Positions 34,354 to 42,346 of a stretch of 64,000 bases of DNA are shown here, in pieces. Origin of the DNA: Kitasatospora sp. NBC_01250. GTDB lineage: Bacteria > Actinomycetota > Actinomycetes > Streptomycetales > Streptomycetaceae. The position numbers were made by a program, and so were the translations under genes. The stretch is from NCBI RefSeq assembly GCF_036226465.1, contig NZ_CP108476.1, forward strand, positions 682,001 to 746,000, given 5' to 3'. The stretch's first letter is position 1. Every line of letters begins with the position of its first letter. The notes under the pieces were generated by a model, which saw only the letters and a program-made list of their open reading frames with translations, did no database searches and was not told the origin of the DNA.

Positions 34354-35768
34354 TCTCACCGAACTCCGCCCCCCGCCTGCGCCCGGACGTGTTCCTGGTG
34401 CCGAGCGGCAGCGGCACCGCCTACGTGCGGTCCAGCCGGGGCACCGACCTGATCGCCACCCCCGGCATCGCCGGCTGGCTCGACCGGCTCGCCCCCTTCC
34501 TGGACGGCAGCCACACGGTGGCGCAGCTGCTCGACGGCCTCGACGACACCCGCCGCCCGCTGGTCCTCGGTGTGCTGCAACGCCTCGACGCCCACGGGCT
34601 GTTGGAGGACCTGGCCGATCCCGGTCCGGCCCGGCGCGCCGCGGCCCACCCGCGGCTGCGGGTGCTGCTCCTCGCCGCCGAGCCCGCCGCTCGCGCCCTG
34701 GACGGCGCGCTGCGGCTCACCGGCATCCGCACCACCACGCTGGTCACCGACCCCGCCGAGGCCCTGGCCGCCGCGACCACCGACCGTCACGACGCCCTGC
34801 TGCTGCTCACCGCGGGCGACGATCCGCTGCGCGTCGCCGAACTCGACGAGCACTGCCGCGAGCAGGGCCTCTGGTTCGGTGCCGCGGTGAGCGACGCGGA
34901 GGCCTGGTGGCTCGGCCCGGTCCTCGGCCCCGGGGCCGGGCGGGCCGAGGGCGGCTGGCTGGGCGGCTGGCTGCGCGTGCACGGCAGCACGCCCGGCGGC
35001 CGCGCCCAGCACACCGGCGAGGGCGCCGAGGTGGTCGCGGCGCTGCTCGCCCACCACTTCCAACAGGCCGTCCTCGCCCAGGATCCGACCGCCGAGGGCG
35101 AGCGGCTCGTCCGCCTGGACCCGACCACCCTGACCACCACCCACCACCGCTACCGGCCCCACCCCGCGACCCGGCCCGCGGCGCCGGAGAGCGAGGCGGC
35201 GTTCCTGGCCAAGATCGAAGCGCTGCGCGGCGGTCCGGCCGTCGACCCCGAGGAGTTCTCCCGGCGGGCCGCGCTCTGCATCGACCCGCGCAGCGGGCTG
35301 ATCGCCGAGCTGGACGAGGGCGGGCTGCCGCAGTTCCCCCGCCACAGCTCCAGCGCCCTGGTCCGCGACCCGCTCACCGGCCGGGCCGGGCACCGCGTCC
35401 ACGCCACCGGAACGGACTTCACCACGGCCCGCCTGCGAACGGCACGACGCGCCCTCGCGCACTACGCCCACCTCGCCGCCGATCCACGGCGGTCCGTCCC
35501 GACGCCCGACGGCCCGGCCGAGTGGGCCTGGTCCCCGGAGCAGCGGACGGCCCGGCTGGTGCCGGTGTCCGCCGTCCACGGGCGCGGCCGGCGCGCGGTG
35601 CGCGGCCTCGGCTCCGGCGCCACCTTCGACGAGGCGGTGGCCGCGGCCCGCCGCAGCCTGCCCGCGTCGGCCCGCGCCCGCAGCGTCCTGATCGTCCCGC
35701 TCGACCACGACCCGGCCGCCACCGAGGTCCTGCCCTATCTCGTGAAGGCCGTGCACTGCGATGACTGA
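34350..35768 (+). CDS. Ocin-ThiF-like leader-binding protein with YcaO-like tail, 472 aa
   Basis: Residues 1-90 repeat the recognition-element pattern of the 25441 product (LRPDVFLVPSGSGTAYVRSS, then PFLDGSHTVAQLLDGL). A Rossmann-like middle follows (RLRVLLLAAEPAARALDGAL). The last 180 residues (EEFSRRAALCIDPRSGLIAE, then a run with ATFDEAVAAARRSLPASARA) resemble the non-catalytic first half of YcaO domains, without the ATP-binding glutamates. I infer a scaffold that pairs with the complete YcaO protein encoded next. The GTG start overlaps the dehydrogenase stop; its end overlaps the YcaO start by 8 bases. Confidence 0.75.
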   Translation: MISPNSAPRLRPDVFLVPSGSGTAYVRSSRGTDLIATPGIAGWLDRLAPFLDGSHTVAQLLDGLDDTRRPLVLGVLQRLDAHGLLEDLADPGPARRAAAHPRLRVLLLAAEPAARALDGALRLTGIRTTTLVTDPAEALAAATTDRHDALLLLTAGDDPLRVAELDEHCREQGLWFGAAVSDAEAWWLGPVLGPGAGRAEGGWLGGWLRVHGSTPGGRAQHTGEGAEVVAALLAHHFQQAVLAQDPTAEGERLVRLDPTTLTTTHHRYRPHPATRPAAPESEAAFLAKIEALRGGPAVDPEEFSRRAALCIDPRSGLIAELDEGGLPQFPRHSSSALVRDPLTGRAGHRVHATGTDFTTARLRTARRALAHYAHLAADPRRSVPTPDGPAEWAWSPEQRTARLVPVSAVHGRGRRAVRGLGSGATFDEAVAAARRSLPASARARSVLIVPLDHDPAATEVLPYLVKAVHCDD

Positions 35769-37785
35769 GACACTCCTGCCGAGCGGCACCCGGCTGCGGC
35801 ACGACGGCGGCCTGCTCGGCCAGGCCCTGGCCCAACGGCTCGGCGAAGCACCACAGCTGCAGCCGCAGCCCGACGTCCTGCTGCTGGCGGCCGACACTCC
35901 CGACGGCGGATCAGACCTGCTCGCCGCAGCCGGTACGGATACCGGAGCGACCCGGCTGCCGGTGGTCGCCGAGCTCGACCGCGTGGTCATCGGCCCGCTG
36001 GTCCGGCCCGGCGTCCCGGGCTGCGACCACTGCCTCACCGCCCGCCGTGCCGGGGCGCGGGCGGACGCGGCCGAGGACGCCGCGCTGCGCGCGACCCACG
36101 GCGCCCGGCTCACCGGCAGCGCCTCGCCGCTGCTCACCCCGCTCGCCGCCGACCTCGCCGCCGCCCTGACGCTGCACCGGCTCGGCGCCGAGATCACCGC
36201 CGAGCCCAGCACCGGCACCGGCACCAGCACCGGGCCCGGCACCGGGCAGCCGGCCGGACGCGTCGTCACCGTGCTCCGCCTGGCCGACCTGCAGGTCACC
36301 CGCCACACCTTCCTGCCCGATCCGCACTGCCCGCACTGCGGCACCCTGCCCGAGGACTCGCGGGCCGACGCCGTGATCCCCCGCGTCGCGCGCCCCAAGC
36401 CGGACCCCGCCGTCCTGCGGGTGCGCGACCTGCGCACCGAGACAGCCGACCTCGAAGCCCGGTTCGCCGACGACGAGACCGGCGTCATCAAGGGCCTGCA
36501 GACCCGCGGCCTGCACACGCTGCCCTTCGCCGAGGCCAAGGTCGGCCCGCCGGAGTCGGTCGACGGCGGCTACGGGCGCGCCCTCGACTTCCGCACCGCC
36601 AAGGTGACCGCGATCGCCGAGGCCCTGGAGCGGCTGGGCGGTGGCCGCCCGGGCGGCCACCGCACCGCGGTGCGGGCGAGCCACCGCGAGCTGGCCGCGC
36701 AGGACCCGGCCGGCGTCCTGGACCCGGCGAGCGTGGGCGGCCACGAGCCGCACCGCTACCGGCAGCCCGGCTTCCCGTTCCAGCCGTACCACCCCGAGCT
36801 GGTGATGCCCTGGGTCTGGGGCTACTCGCTCACCCGCGAGCGGCCGGTGCTGGTCCCCGAGAGCCTGGCCTACTACCGCCTGGGCCGGCACACCCCGGGG
36901 ACCCGGCCCTTCGTCTCCGAGATCTCCAACGGCTGCGCGCTCGGCGGCTGCATCGAGGAGGCCGCCCTGTACGGCCTGCTGGAACTCGCCGAGCGCGACG
37001 CCTTCCTGCTCACCTGGTACGCCCGGCTGCCGGCCCCCGCCCTCGACCTGCACAGCGCACGCGACCGCCGGATCGGCCTGCTCGCCGACCGCATCCACGC
37101 GCGCACCGGCTACCGCGTCGAAGTCTTCGACGTGACCGGCGCCGAGGGCATCCCCAGCTTCTGGGCCGCGGCCGTGGACACCTCCCCCGCCACCGCCACG
37201 GCCCACCGCCCCCGCGTGCTCTGTGCGGGCGGCTCCGGGCTCGACCCGGAACGCGGCGTCTTCGGCGCGCTGCACGAACTGGTCACCGCCATCGAGGCCT
37301 ACCAGCTCATCTACCCGCAGCGCCACGCGGACGCGGCCCGGATGCGCGAGGACGCGGAACAGGTCCGGCTGATGGACGACCACGCGCTCCTCCACTGCGA
37401 CCCGATCGCCGCCCGCCGCCTCGACTTCCTCCTCGCCCCCGGCGGCCAACCACCCCAGGACCGCCGGGACCTGGGCGATCTCGCCGACCGCTACGCCTGG
37501 CCCCGCCACCCCGACCTGCGCGCCGACCTCGACGAACTCGTCGCCCGCTTCGCCGCGACCGGCCTCGAAGCGATCGTCGTCGACCAGACCACCCCGGTGC
37601 ACGCCGCCGCCGGGCTCTCCTGCGTCAAGACCCTGGTCCCCGGCCTGCTGCCGATGACCTTCGGCCACCACCTGCGCCGCATCACCGGCCTGGACCGCGT
37701 CCGCACCGCCCCCCACACCCTCGGCCACACCGCCCGCCCGCTCACCCCGGAGGAGGTCAACCCGCACCCCCACCCGTTCCCCTGA
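35761..37785 (+). CDS. ThiF-YcaO cyclodehydratase (TbtG-like), 674 aa
   Basis: The N-terminal 220 residues are an E1/ThiF-like domain with two zinc-type CxxC pairs (C88/C91 in GCDHC, C190/C193 in CPHC). The YcaO domain begins near residue 240 and has the ATP-site signatures TAIAEALERLGGG and SNGCALGGCIEEAALYGLLE then LAERDAFLLTWY at about 388-420. The protein ends in a P-x-P-x-P-like tail (NPHPHPFP), the catalytic C-terminus of azoline-forming YcaO enzymes. It would use ATP to cyclise precursor Cys to thiazolines. Confidence 0.92.
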   Translation: MTETLLPSGTRLRHDGGLLGQALAQRLGEAPQLQPQPDVLLLAADTPDGGSDLLAAAGTDTGATRLPVVAELDRVVIGPLVRPGVPGCDHCLTARRAGARADAAEDAALRATHGARLTGSASPLLTPLAADLAAALTLHRLGAEITAEPSTGTGTSTGPGTGQPAGRVVTVLRLADLQVTRHTFLPDPHCPHCGTLPEDSRADAVIPRVARPKPDPAVLRVRDLRTETADLEARFADDETGVIKGLQTRGLHTLPFAEAKVGPPESVDGGYGRALDFRTAKVTAIAEALERLGGGRPGGHRTAVRASHRELAAQDPAGVLDPASVGGHEPHRYRQPGFPFQPYHPELVMPWVWGYSLTRERPVLVPESLAYYRLGRHTPGTRPFVSEISNGCALGGCIEEAALYGLLELAERDAFLLTWYARLPAPALDLHSARDRRIGLLADRIHARTGYRVEVFDVTGAEGIPSFWAAAVDTSPATATAHRPRVLCAGGSGLDPERGVFGALHELVTAIEAYQLIYPQRHADAARMREDAEQVRLMDDHALLHCDPIAARRLDFLLAPGGQPPQDRRDLGDLADRYAWPRHPDLRADLDELVARFAATGLEAIVVDQTTPVHAAAGLSCVKTLVPGLLPMTFGHHLRRITGLDRVRTAPHTLGHTARPLTPEEVNPHPHPFP

Positions 37786-37839
37786 GGCGCGGCGAAATCC
37801 GGTTGCGAAGGCCGTACGGCCCGGTGCGAGGATCCACGG

Positions 37840-38391
37840 ATGACCTACACCATCAAGACCGTGCGACGCGAGGACTGGCGCAAGGTCAAGGAGTTCCGGC
37901 TCACCGCGCTGCGTGACCCGATCGCGCGCCTCGCCTTCCTGGAGACGCTGGAGCAGGCCACCGCCCGGACCGACGAGGCCTGGCAGGACCGCGCGCAGGC
38001 CTCCGCCGAGGGCACGACGCTACGTCAGTTCGTGGCGGAGGCCCCGGACGGCGGCTGGCTGGGCACGCTCATGGCCCGCGTCGAACTGCCCGGCGACGAA
38101 ACGGCCTTCGGCGAGCTCCCGAAGGTGCCGCAGACCCACGTCATCGGCGTCTTCGTCCAGCCCGCCCGGCGCGGCACCGGCGTCGCCGAGCAGTTGTTCC
38201 GCGCCGCCCTGGCCTGGTCCTGGTCACTGGCCGAGCCGCGCATCGAACGGGTCCGCCTCCACGTCCACGAGGACAACCTCCGCGCCCAGTCCTTCTACCG
38301 CAAGGTCGGCTTCGAGCACACCGGCATCACGGTCCTCGTCCCCGGCGACACCCCGTTCCACGAGATCGAACTCGCGATCCCGAGAAGCTGA
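37840..38391 (+). CDS. GNAT N-acetyltransferase, 183 aa
   Basis: The acetyl-CoA site is HVIGVFVQPARRGTGVAEQL and the late motif is LHVHEDNLRAQSFYRKVGFE, both standard GNAT features. Length is typical. It starts 54 bases after the YcaO gene with GAGGA 7 bases before the ATG, and a strong terminator follows, so it is probably the last gene of the RiPP operon. It could acetylate the product (tailoring or self-protection), or be an unrelated housekeeping acetyltransferase. Confidence 0.85.
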   Translation: MTYTIKTVRREDWRKVKEFRLTALRDPIARLAFLETLEQATARTDEAWQDRAQASAEGTTLRQFVAEAPDGGWLGTLMARVELPGDETAFGELPKVPQTHVIGVFVQPARRGTGVAEQLFRAALAWSWSLAEPRIERVRLHVHEDNLRAQSFYRKVGFEHTGITVLVPGDTPFHEIELAIPRS

Positions 38392-38440
38392 CACGACCCG
38401 GGATGACGACGACCACCGAGGTGGCGGACCATCCGCGTCA

Positions 38441-38496
38441 CGACCCACGGCGAGGGGCTCCGACCCATGGCGGCCGGAGCCCCTCGCCGTGGGTCG
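38441..38496. terminator. perfect 22-bp hairpin at the end of the RiPP operon
   Basis: Left arm 38441-38462 (starts CGACCCACGG) and right arm 38475-38496 are exact complements around a 12-base loop. It lies between the + strand RiPP operon and the convergent minus-strand cyclase/NTPase operon, 17 bases from the latter's last stop, and can terminate both. Confidence 0.88.
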
Positions 38497-38512
38497 CTGC
38501 CCAGAGACCGTT

Positions 38513-39160
38513 TCACAACAGCCTTATATTGGTAGCGATTTCTGCGAGTATGATGAGCAACAAGACGGTACCTGCCTCGATCCAGCGGTACTTGGCGCGG
38601 ATGATCGCGCTCGTCCCGACGAGCGAGGCGAACAACGGGCCGACCGGGTCGCGTCCGGCGCGCTCGAGGGCGCGGCTCAGTCGGCCGTTGCCCGTCTCCT
38701 GCGTGATGTGCTCGAAGTAGCCAGGGCCGGCCATGGCTTGGCGTCGGCCCTTGCGGCGCCGTGGGGCGATGGCGCACACGAAGCAGACGACAGCAAGCAG
38801 CGCGCTGAGGACGGCAGTCCACCACAGGAGCCGGGCATCCCAGCCATGGGACGCGGATCCGCTGCCGCCGATTCGAGCCAGGGGAATGAAAGTGCCGAGA
38901 GCTGCTCCGCTGAATCCCAGGAGTACGGCGGCCTTGGTGTCCGCCCGGGTCAGTTCCGCGTTGTTGGCAGCCATGAGGCGCTCCATCGCCGCCACGGTCC
39001 GCGGGTTCGGTGCGGTCGATGCAGAAGTCGCGTCGAGTCCCCGGCACAACGCCCCTTGTGGCGACCGGTGACGGCGGCGCAGGGATGACCGCTGAGGACG
39101 GGCCATGCTGCTTCGAGGTGGCCGCCGGGCCGCGCGGCGGATCGTGGTCGCCGGCGTCAT
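38513..39160 (-). CDS. DUF5706/PycTM-like membrane effector, 215 aa
   Basis: After a basic N-terminus, residues 60-96 read LMAANNAELTRADTKAAVLL with the first membrane helix, the DTKA signature of DUF5706 (Pycsar effector family). A second helix spans about 111-132. A soluble segment (GYFEHITQETGNGRLSRALE) leads to RAKYRWIEAG and a third helix at 195-212. In Pycsar, such proteins damage the membrane when a cyclic pyrimidine nucleotide is made. The start overlaps the upstream stop (ATGA); Met60 is an alternative start. The 3' end uses codons rare in this genome (ATA, AGG, TTG), hinting at transfer. Confidence 0.78.
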   Translation of the reverse strand: MTPATTIRRAARRPPRSSMARPQRSSLRRRHRSPQGALCRGLDATSASTAPNPRTVAAMERLMAANNAELTRADTKAAVLLGFSGAALGTFIPLARIGGSGSASHGWDARLLWWTAVLSALLAVVCFVCAIAPRRRKGRRQAMAGPGYFEHITQETGNGRLSRALERAGRDPVGPLFASLVGTSAIIRAKYRWIEAGTVLLLIILAEIATNIRLL

Positions 39161-40116
39161 GCGGACCTTCCGTTCACCACGCCTCCCGCCCAGCCATTGG
39201 CCTGGGAGCGGATCTTCTCGAATTCGACTCCGCGGCCCTGCGGCCCGGGCACCGACCGTCCGAGCGCGACGAGCCGATCGCGCAGCAGCCGGGAGAGTTC
39301 CTGCCGCTCCTGTTCCGTCAACTTGCCCAGGAGGCCGGCCACCGAGTCCTGCCAGGTGGTCGAGCCACGGAGCAGGTCGGCATGGTCGACCGCCCAGTTC
39401 AGCACCTTATTGACCTCCTCCGGGTGCCTGGCGAGCCAGAGCCCCGCGAGTTCCAGTGGGCCCTCCCGGACGGCGCGCTGGCAGAAGTCGTACTCCTCGC
39501 GGCTCTTGTCGGTCCAGGCGAAGGGCGGTCCGGCGCCGTCAGGCTCCCCCAGCCGCAGTTCGGTCTCGCTCTCCCGCTCGGATACGTCGGTGATGCGGTA
39601 GCTGAGACCGCAATCCGGCATGCGGTGAGGAGCGGCCAGGTACTGCATCATCTCGGACGCACCGAAGCCGTGTCCGGCAGCGGCGTACTGGTCCTTGAGG
39701 TGCCGCAGGCGCCGGTCGAGGTCCTTGCGGACCGGGTACCAGCCACGCACGGTCCGGGTCTGCACCACCTGTACGGGATCGTGGACCCACCACAGCAGAT
39801 GGAGGTCCAGTGCTTCGGCGCCGTACTGCGTCGGGAAGGTGACGATCCGCGTCCCCGGCCGTTCGTCGAGCTGGACGAGGTATGCGCCGTCGTATCCGCG
39901 CAGTCCGAAGCGACCGGTCGCCGCAGTGGCCGGGCCCGCTTCGAAGTCTTCCGCGGCAGGCGGACGGCGGCGCTTCCCCAGCAGTTGGTGGACCCCGTCC
40001 CGGTCTCTCAGCACAAGGGCGCGGTCGCGCCGGCCGGACCAGCGCTGGCGCAGGATCTCGCGCCAGGGGGCATGCGCGGCGCGTGTGTAGACAGGCTGGT
40101 CATTCTCCGCGGTCAT
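39157..40116 (-). CDS. unknown protein of the cyclase operon, possibly SPFH/band-7-like, 319 aa
   Basis: I do not recognise it firmly. Residues 75-135 hold alternating strands with DLHLLWWVHDPVQVVQTRTV followed by a helix (VRKDLDRRLRHLKDQYAAAG), a pattern that recalls the SPFH/prohibitin core. The C-terminal third is helical (LWLARHPEEVNKVLNWAVDH; LTEQERQELSRLLRDRLVAL). No signal peptide or membrane helix is evident. The ATG at 40116 has GGAGG 5-6 bases upstream and overlaps the NTPase stop; an ATG 12 bases earlier is possible. Its stop overlaps the effector start, so the three are made together. It may connect NTPase assemblies to the membrane effector. Confidence 0.6.
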   Translation of the reverse strand: MTAENDQPVYTRAAHAPWREILRQRWSGRRDRALVLRDRDGVHQLLGKRRRPPAAEDFEAGPATAATGRFGLRGYDGAYLVQLDERPGTRIVTFPTQYGAEALDLHLLWWVHDPVQVVQTRTVRGWYPVRKDLDRRLRHLKDQYAAAGHGFGASEMMQYLAAPHRMPDCGLSYRITDVSERESETELRLGEPDGAGPPFAWTDKSREEYDFCQRAVREGPLELAGLWLARHPEEVNKVLNWAVDHADLLRGSTTWQDSVAGLLGKLTEQERQELSRLLRDRLVALGRSVPGPQGRGVEFEKIRSQANGWAGGVVNGRSA

Positions 40117-42346
40117 CGCGTCCTCCATGCGGGTGGGTGGAGCTGTGGGTCTGCGGATCGCCTCGCCGCCAGGCCTCCAGTGCGCGGTGGGAGATCTGCC
40201 GACCGGCGAGTTCGGGGGTCTCGTCGCCGTCGATCACGACGAACAGGCGCAGGACACCGAGGCGCAGGTCCTGGGCGAGCACGGTGAGCAGCGTCTCCAG
40301 GGCGCTGCGCAGTGCTTCGTCCCAGGCGGCTCGACGGCACCACCCGATCAGCGAGCGGCTGGTCTCGTCGAAGAGGCTTTCGTCGTCGAGGGCCCGACGG
40401 ACCAGGGCGATGACGGTCTCGGTGTGTTCGCCCACGGTCACCAGCTGTTCCTGGAACCAGGAAGGGTCGTCTCGCAGCAGCTGCGGGAAGACTTTGAGCG
40501 AGAGTTCCGCCTCGGGCCCCTGGCGAACCGCCCACTCCGCGATCTGGCGGAAGACGGTCTGCTGGTTTCCCGCAGCGAAAAGAGCCCGCAGCGAACCCTG
40601 GACGGCGGTGGCGACACTCGCCTCGTCGCCGTCGGCGCCTCGGTAGGAGCGCCGGAGCAGTCTCAGCGCCAGTTCCGGCCGGGAGGTCCCGAAGTCCGTG
40701 CCGCAGGTATAGGCAGTCGTCCACCGCAGCCGCGAACCACGTTCGCGGCTCCAGCGGCTGAGGAGGTATTTGACCTCACTGGCCAGGACCGGATCCTGAG
40801 CCGCGATCCCGAGCGCGAACGCAGCGGTGGTGCGGCTGTGCGGTTGCGGCGACCTGGCCAGCTCGCCGATATGCTCCAGCGCGCGGCGGCCACCGCCCCA
40901 GCCTGCGGCCATCCCCATGACCCGGCCCACAGGCTCGGTCAGCTCATTCTCCCTGTCGGGGAGGCTGTCCATCCACTCCGTCAGTAGCTTGGACAGCTCG
41001 CCGTACTGCCGCCATGCATGCCGCAGCACCGCCTCCGCCTGCCGGTGCCGGGTGAAGCGCACCGGCTCCACCGTGTAGGTGAAACCAGTGTTCGCCCGGA
41101 TCTCCCGCGGCATGCACTGCGCGCGCACGGCGCGCAGGAGTTCCTCAAGCGGCCGGCGGAAGACGAATCGCGGGTTCGGTCGAGGATCGTCCCGACGTCC
41201 CGGCCGCCCCTGGCCGTCGTCGTCGCCACTCTCCGGCAGGACGGAGTTCAGCCGCCCGTCGGCCAGCGCGAGCAGCCGCTCGGCCTCCTCCCTGACGATC
41301 CTGTGGTCGAGGCCCTCGTAGACGCTGATGGCCAGGAGGAAGGCGAGCCCGTCAGGGTCGTCGCGGAGCTCGCCCAGCAACTCGGGCACCTCCCCCTCCG
41401 CCAGGAAGCTCAGGCGCTCACGAAGGTCCGTCAGGTCCGGGCCGTCATCACTCGCCCTACTGATCACGGCGACGAGTTCGGCGACCTGGGCCGGGACGAG
41501 TTCAGGAGGCAGCAGTGTCTCCAGTGCGCCCGGTTCCATCCGGGCCAGGAGCCGCTCACGGCGGGCCGTGTCGGGCACGGCGGCCTCGAAGCGTGCATCG
41601 AAGACCGCACGGGGTGGCGGGGGCACGCAGTGGACCGGGGAGACGTGCAGATCACGGGAGAGAACTCGGATCCTCTCCGGATCGTGGGGCAGCACGATGA
41701 CCATGCGGGCGTCGGCGTCGGTCAGCAACCGGCGGAGATTCGCCATGACCGCCGGGCCGAGAGGGTGCTGGGGAAGCAGACCGTACACGAGATAACCGCG
41801 GGCCTCGGCGTCGCTGGGGCGCCACGTGGACAGGTTCTCGTCGCCGTCGAGCGCGCGAAGCTTCATGCTGTACCCGCTGTGGCGATGGAGCAGATTCAGA
41901 GCTGCGGTGCGACGCCCAGTGCCGAGCTCCCCGTAGAGGAAGAGAATGCGGGTGTCGAGCTTGGCCAGGGCCGGGCGGAACCACTCCGGTTCCGCGAATC
42001 CCGCTCGGGCTTCCAGGATCTCCAGCGCCGAGACGGGTCCCTCATGCGCCTCCACTCGTCGGCCGCCGTAGGGGCCCGAGGTTCCCGGGGCTCCGGTGTT
42101 CTCGACGCGCTGGTCGCCGTGGACGGAGCCGGCGTTGATGTTGCCGTGAGCGACGTTGAAGAAGTTGACCACACCGCCGGTTGCCCGGCTGCCGTACAGG
42201 GGGGCGAAGTCGTCGTCGATCTCGAGCAGGTCGTCGATGTCGTCGACGTCCGGCGTGCCGTGGTCATCGCTTCCCTGGCCGGTTGCCTGGTCGCCGGGCC
42301 CGCCTTCACCCTCCGCCCCGCCGCCGCTGGGTTCGACGGCGCTCAC
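40100..42346 (-). CDS. P-loop NTPase with N-terminal amyloid-like motif, 748 aa
   Basis: Residues 1-50 are disordered and acidic. Residues 67-85 (HGNINAGSVHGDQRVENTG) form a Gly/Asn/His motif that recurs in the C-terminus of the neighbouring cyclase. Residues 132-150 give RILFLYGELGTGRRTAAL, a P-loop with Arg in place of the usual Lys, followed by MVIVLPHDPERIRVL as a Walker-B-like strand. The remaining 450 residues look like helical repeats (EHIGELARSPQPHSRTTAAF; RRSYRGADGDEASVATAVQG). This recalls signalling NTPases of the STAND/NLR kind with an amyloid-type adaptor. It overlaps its neighbours on both sides (ATGA upstream, 17 bases downstream). Confidence 0.72.
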   Translation of the reverse strand: MSAVEPSGGGAEGEGGPGDQATGQGSDDHGTPDVDDIDDLLEIDDDFAPLYGSRATGGVVNFFNVAHGNINAGSVHGDQRVENTGAPGTSGPYGGRRVEAHEGPVSALEILEARAGFAEPEWFRPALAKLDTRILFLYGELGTGRRTAALNLLHRHSGYSMKLRALDGDENLSTWRPSDAEARGYLVYGLLPQHPLGPAVMANLRRLLTDADARMVIVLPHDPERIRVLSRDLHVSPVHCVPPPPRAVFDARFEAAVPDTARRERLLARMEPGALETLLPPELVPAQVAELVAVISRASDDGPDLTDLRERLSFLAEGEVPELLGELRDDPDGLAFLLAISVYEGLDHRIVREEAERLLALADGRLNSVLPESGDDDGQGRPGRRDDPRPNPRFVFRRPLEELLRAVRAQCMPREIRANTGFTYTVEPVRFTRHRQAEAVLRHAWRQYGELSKLLTEWMDSLPDRENELTEPVGRVMGMAAGWGGGRRALEHIGELARSPQPHSRTTAAFALGIAAQDPVLASEVKYLLSRWSRERGSRLRWTTAYTCGTDFGTSRPELALRLLRRSYRGADGDEASVATAVQGSLRALFAAGNQQTVFRQIAEWAVRQGPEAELSLKVFPQLLRDDPSWFQEQLVTVGEHTETVIALVRRALDDESLFDETSRSLIGWCRRAAWDEALRSALETLLTVLAQDLRLGVLRLFVVIDGDETPELAGRQISHRALEAWRRGDPQTHSSTHPHGGRDDRGE

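Noticed and set aside
25040..38391. lanthipeptide or linear azole peptide cluster
   Set aside because: LanB is split and there is no LanC, which argues against a lanthipeptide. A TbtD-like protein and the Ser/Cys core argue against a linear azole peptide.
38403..39088. + strand frames opposite the PycTM-like gene
   Set aside because: They run through the perfect hairpin and lack a ribosome site or recognisable domain, whereas the minus strand encodes the DTKA helix protein.
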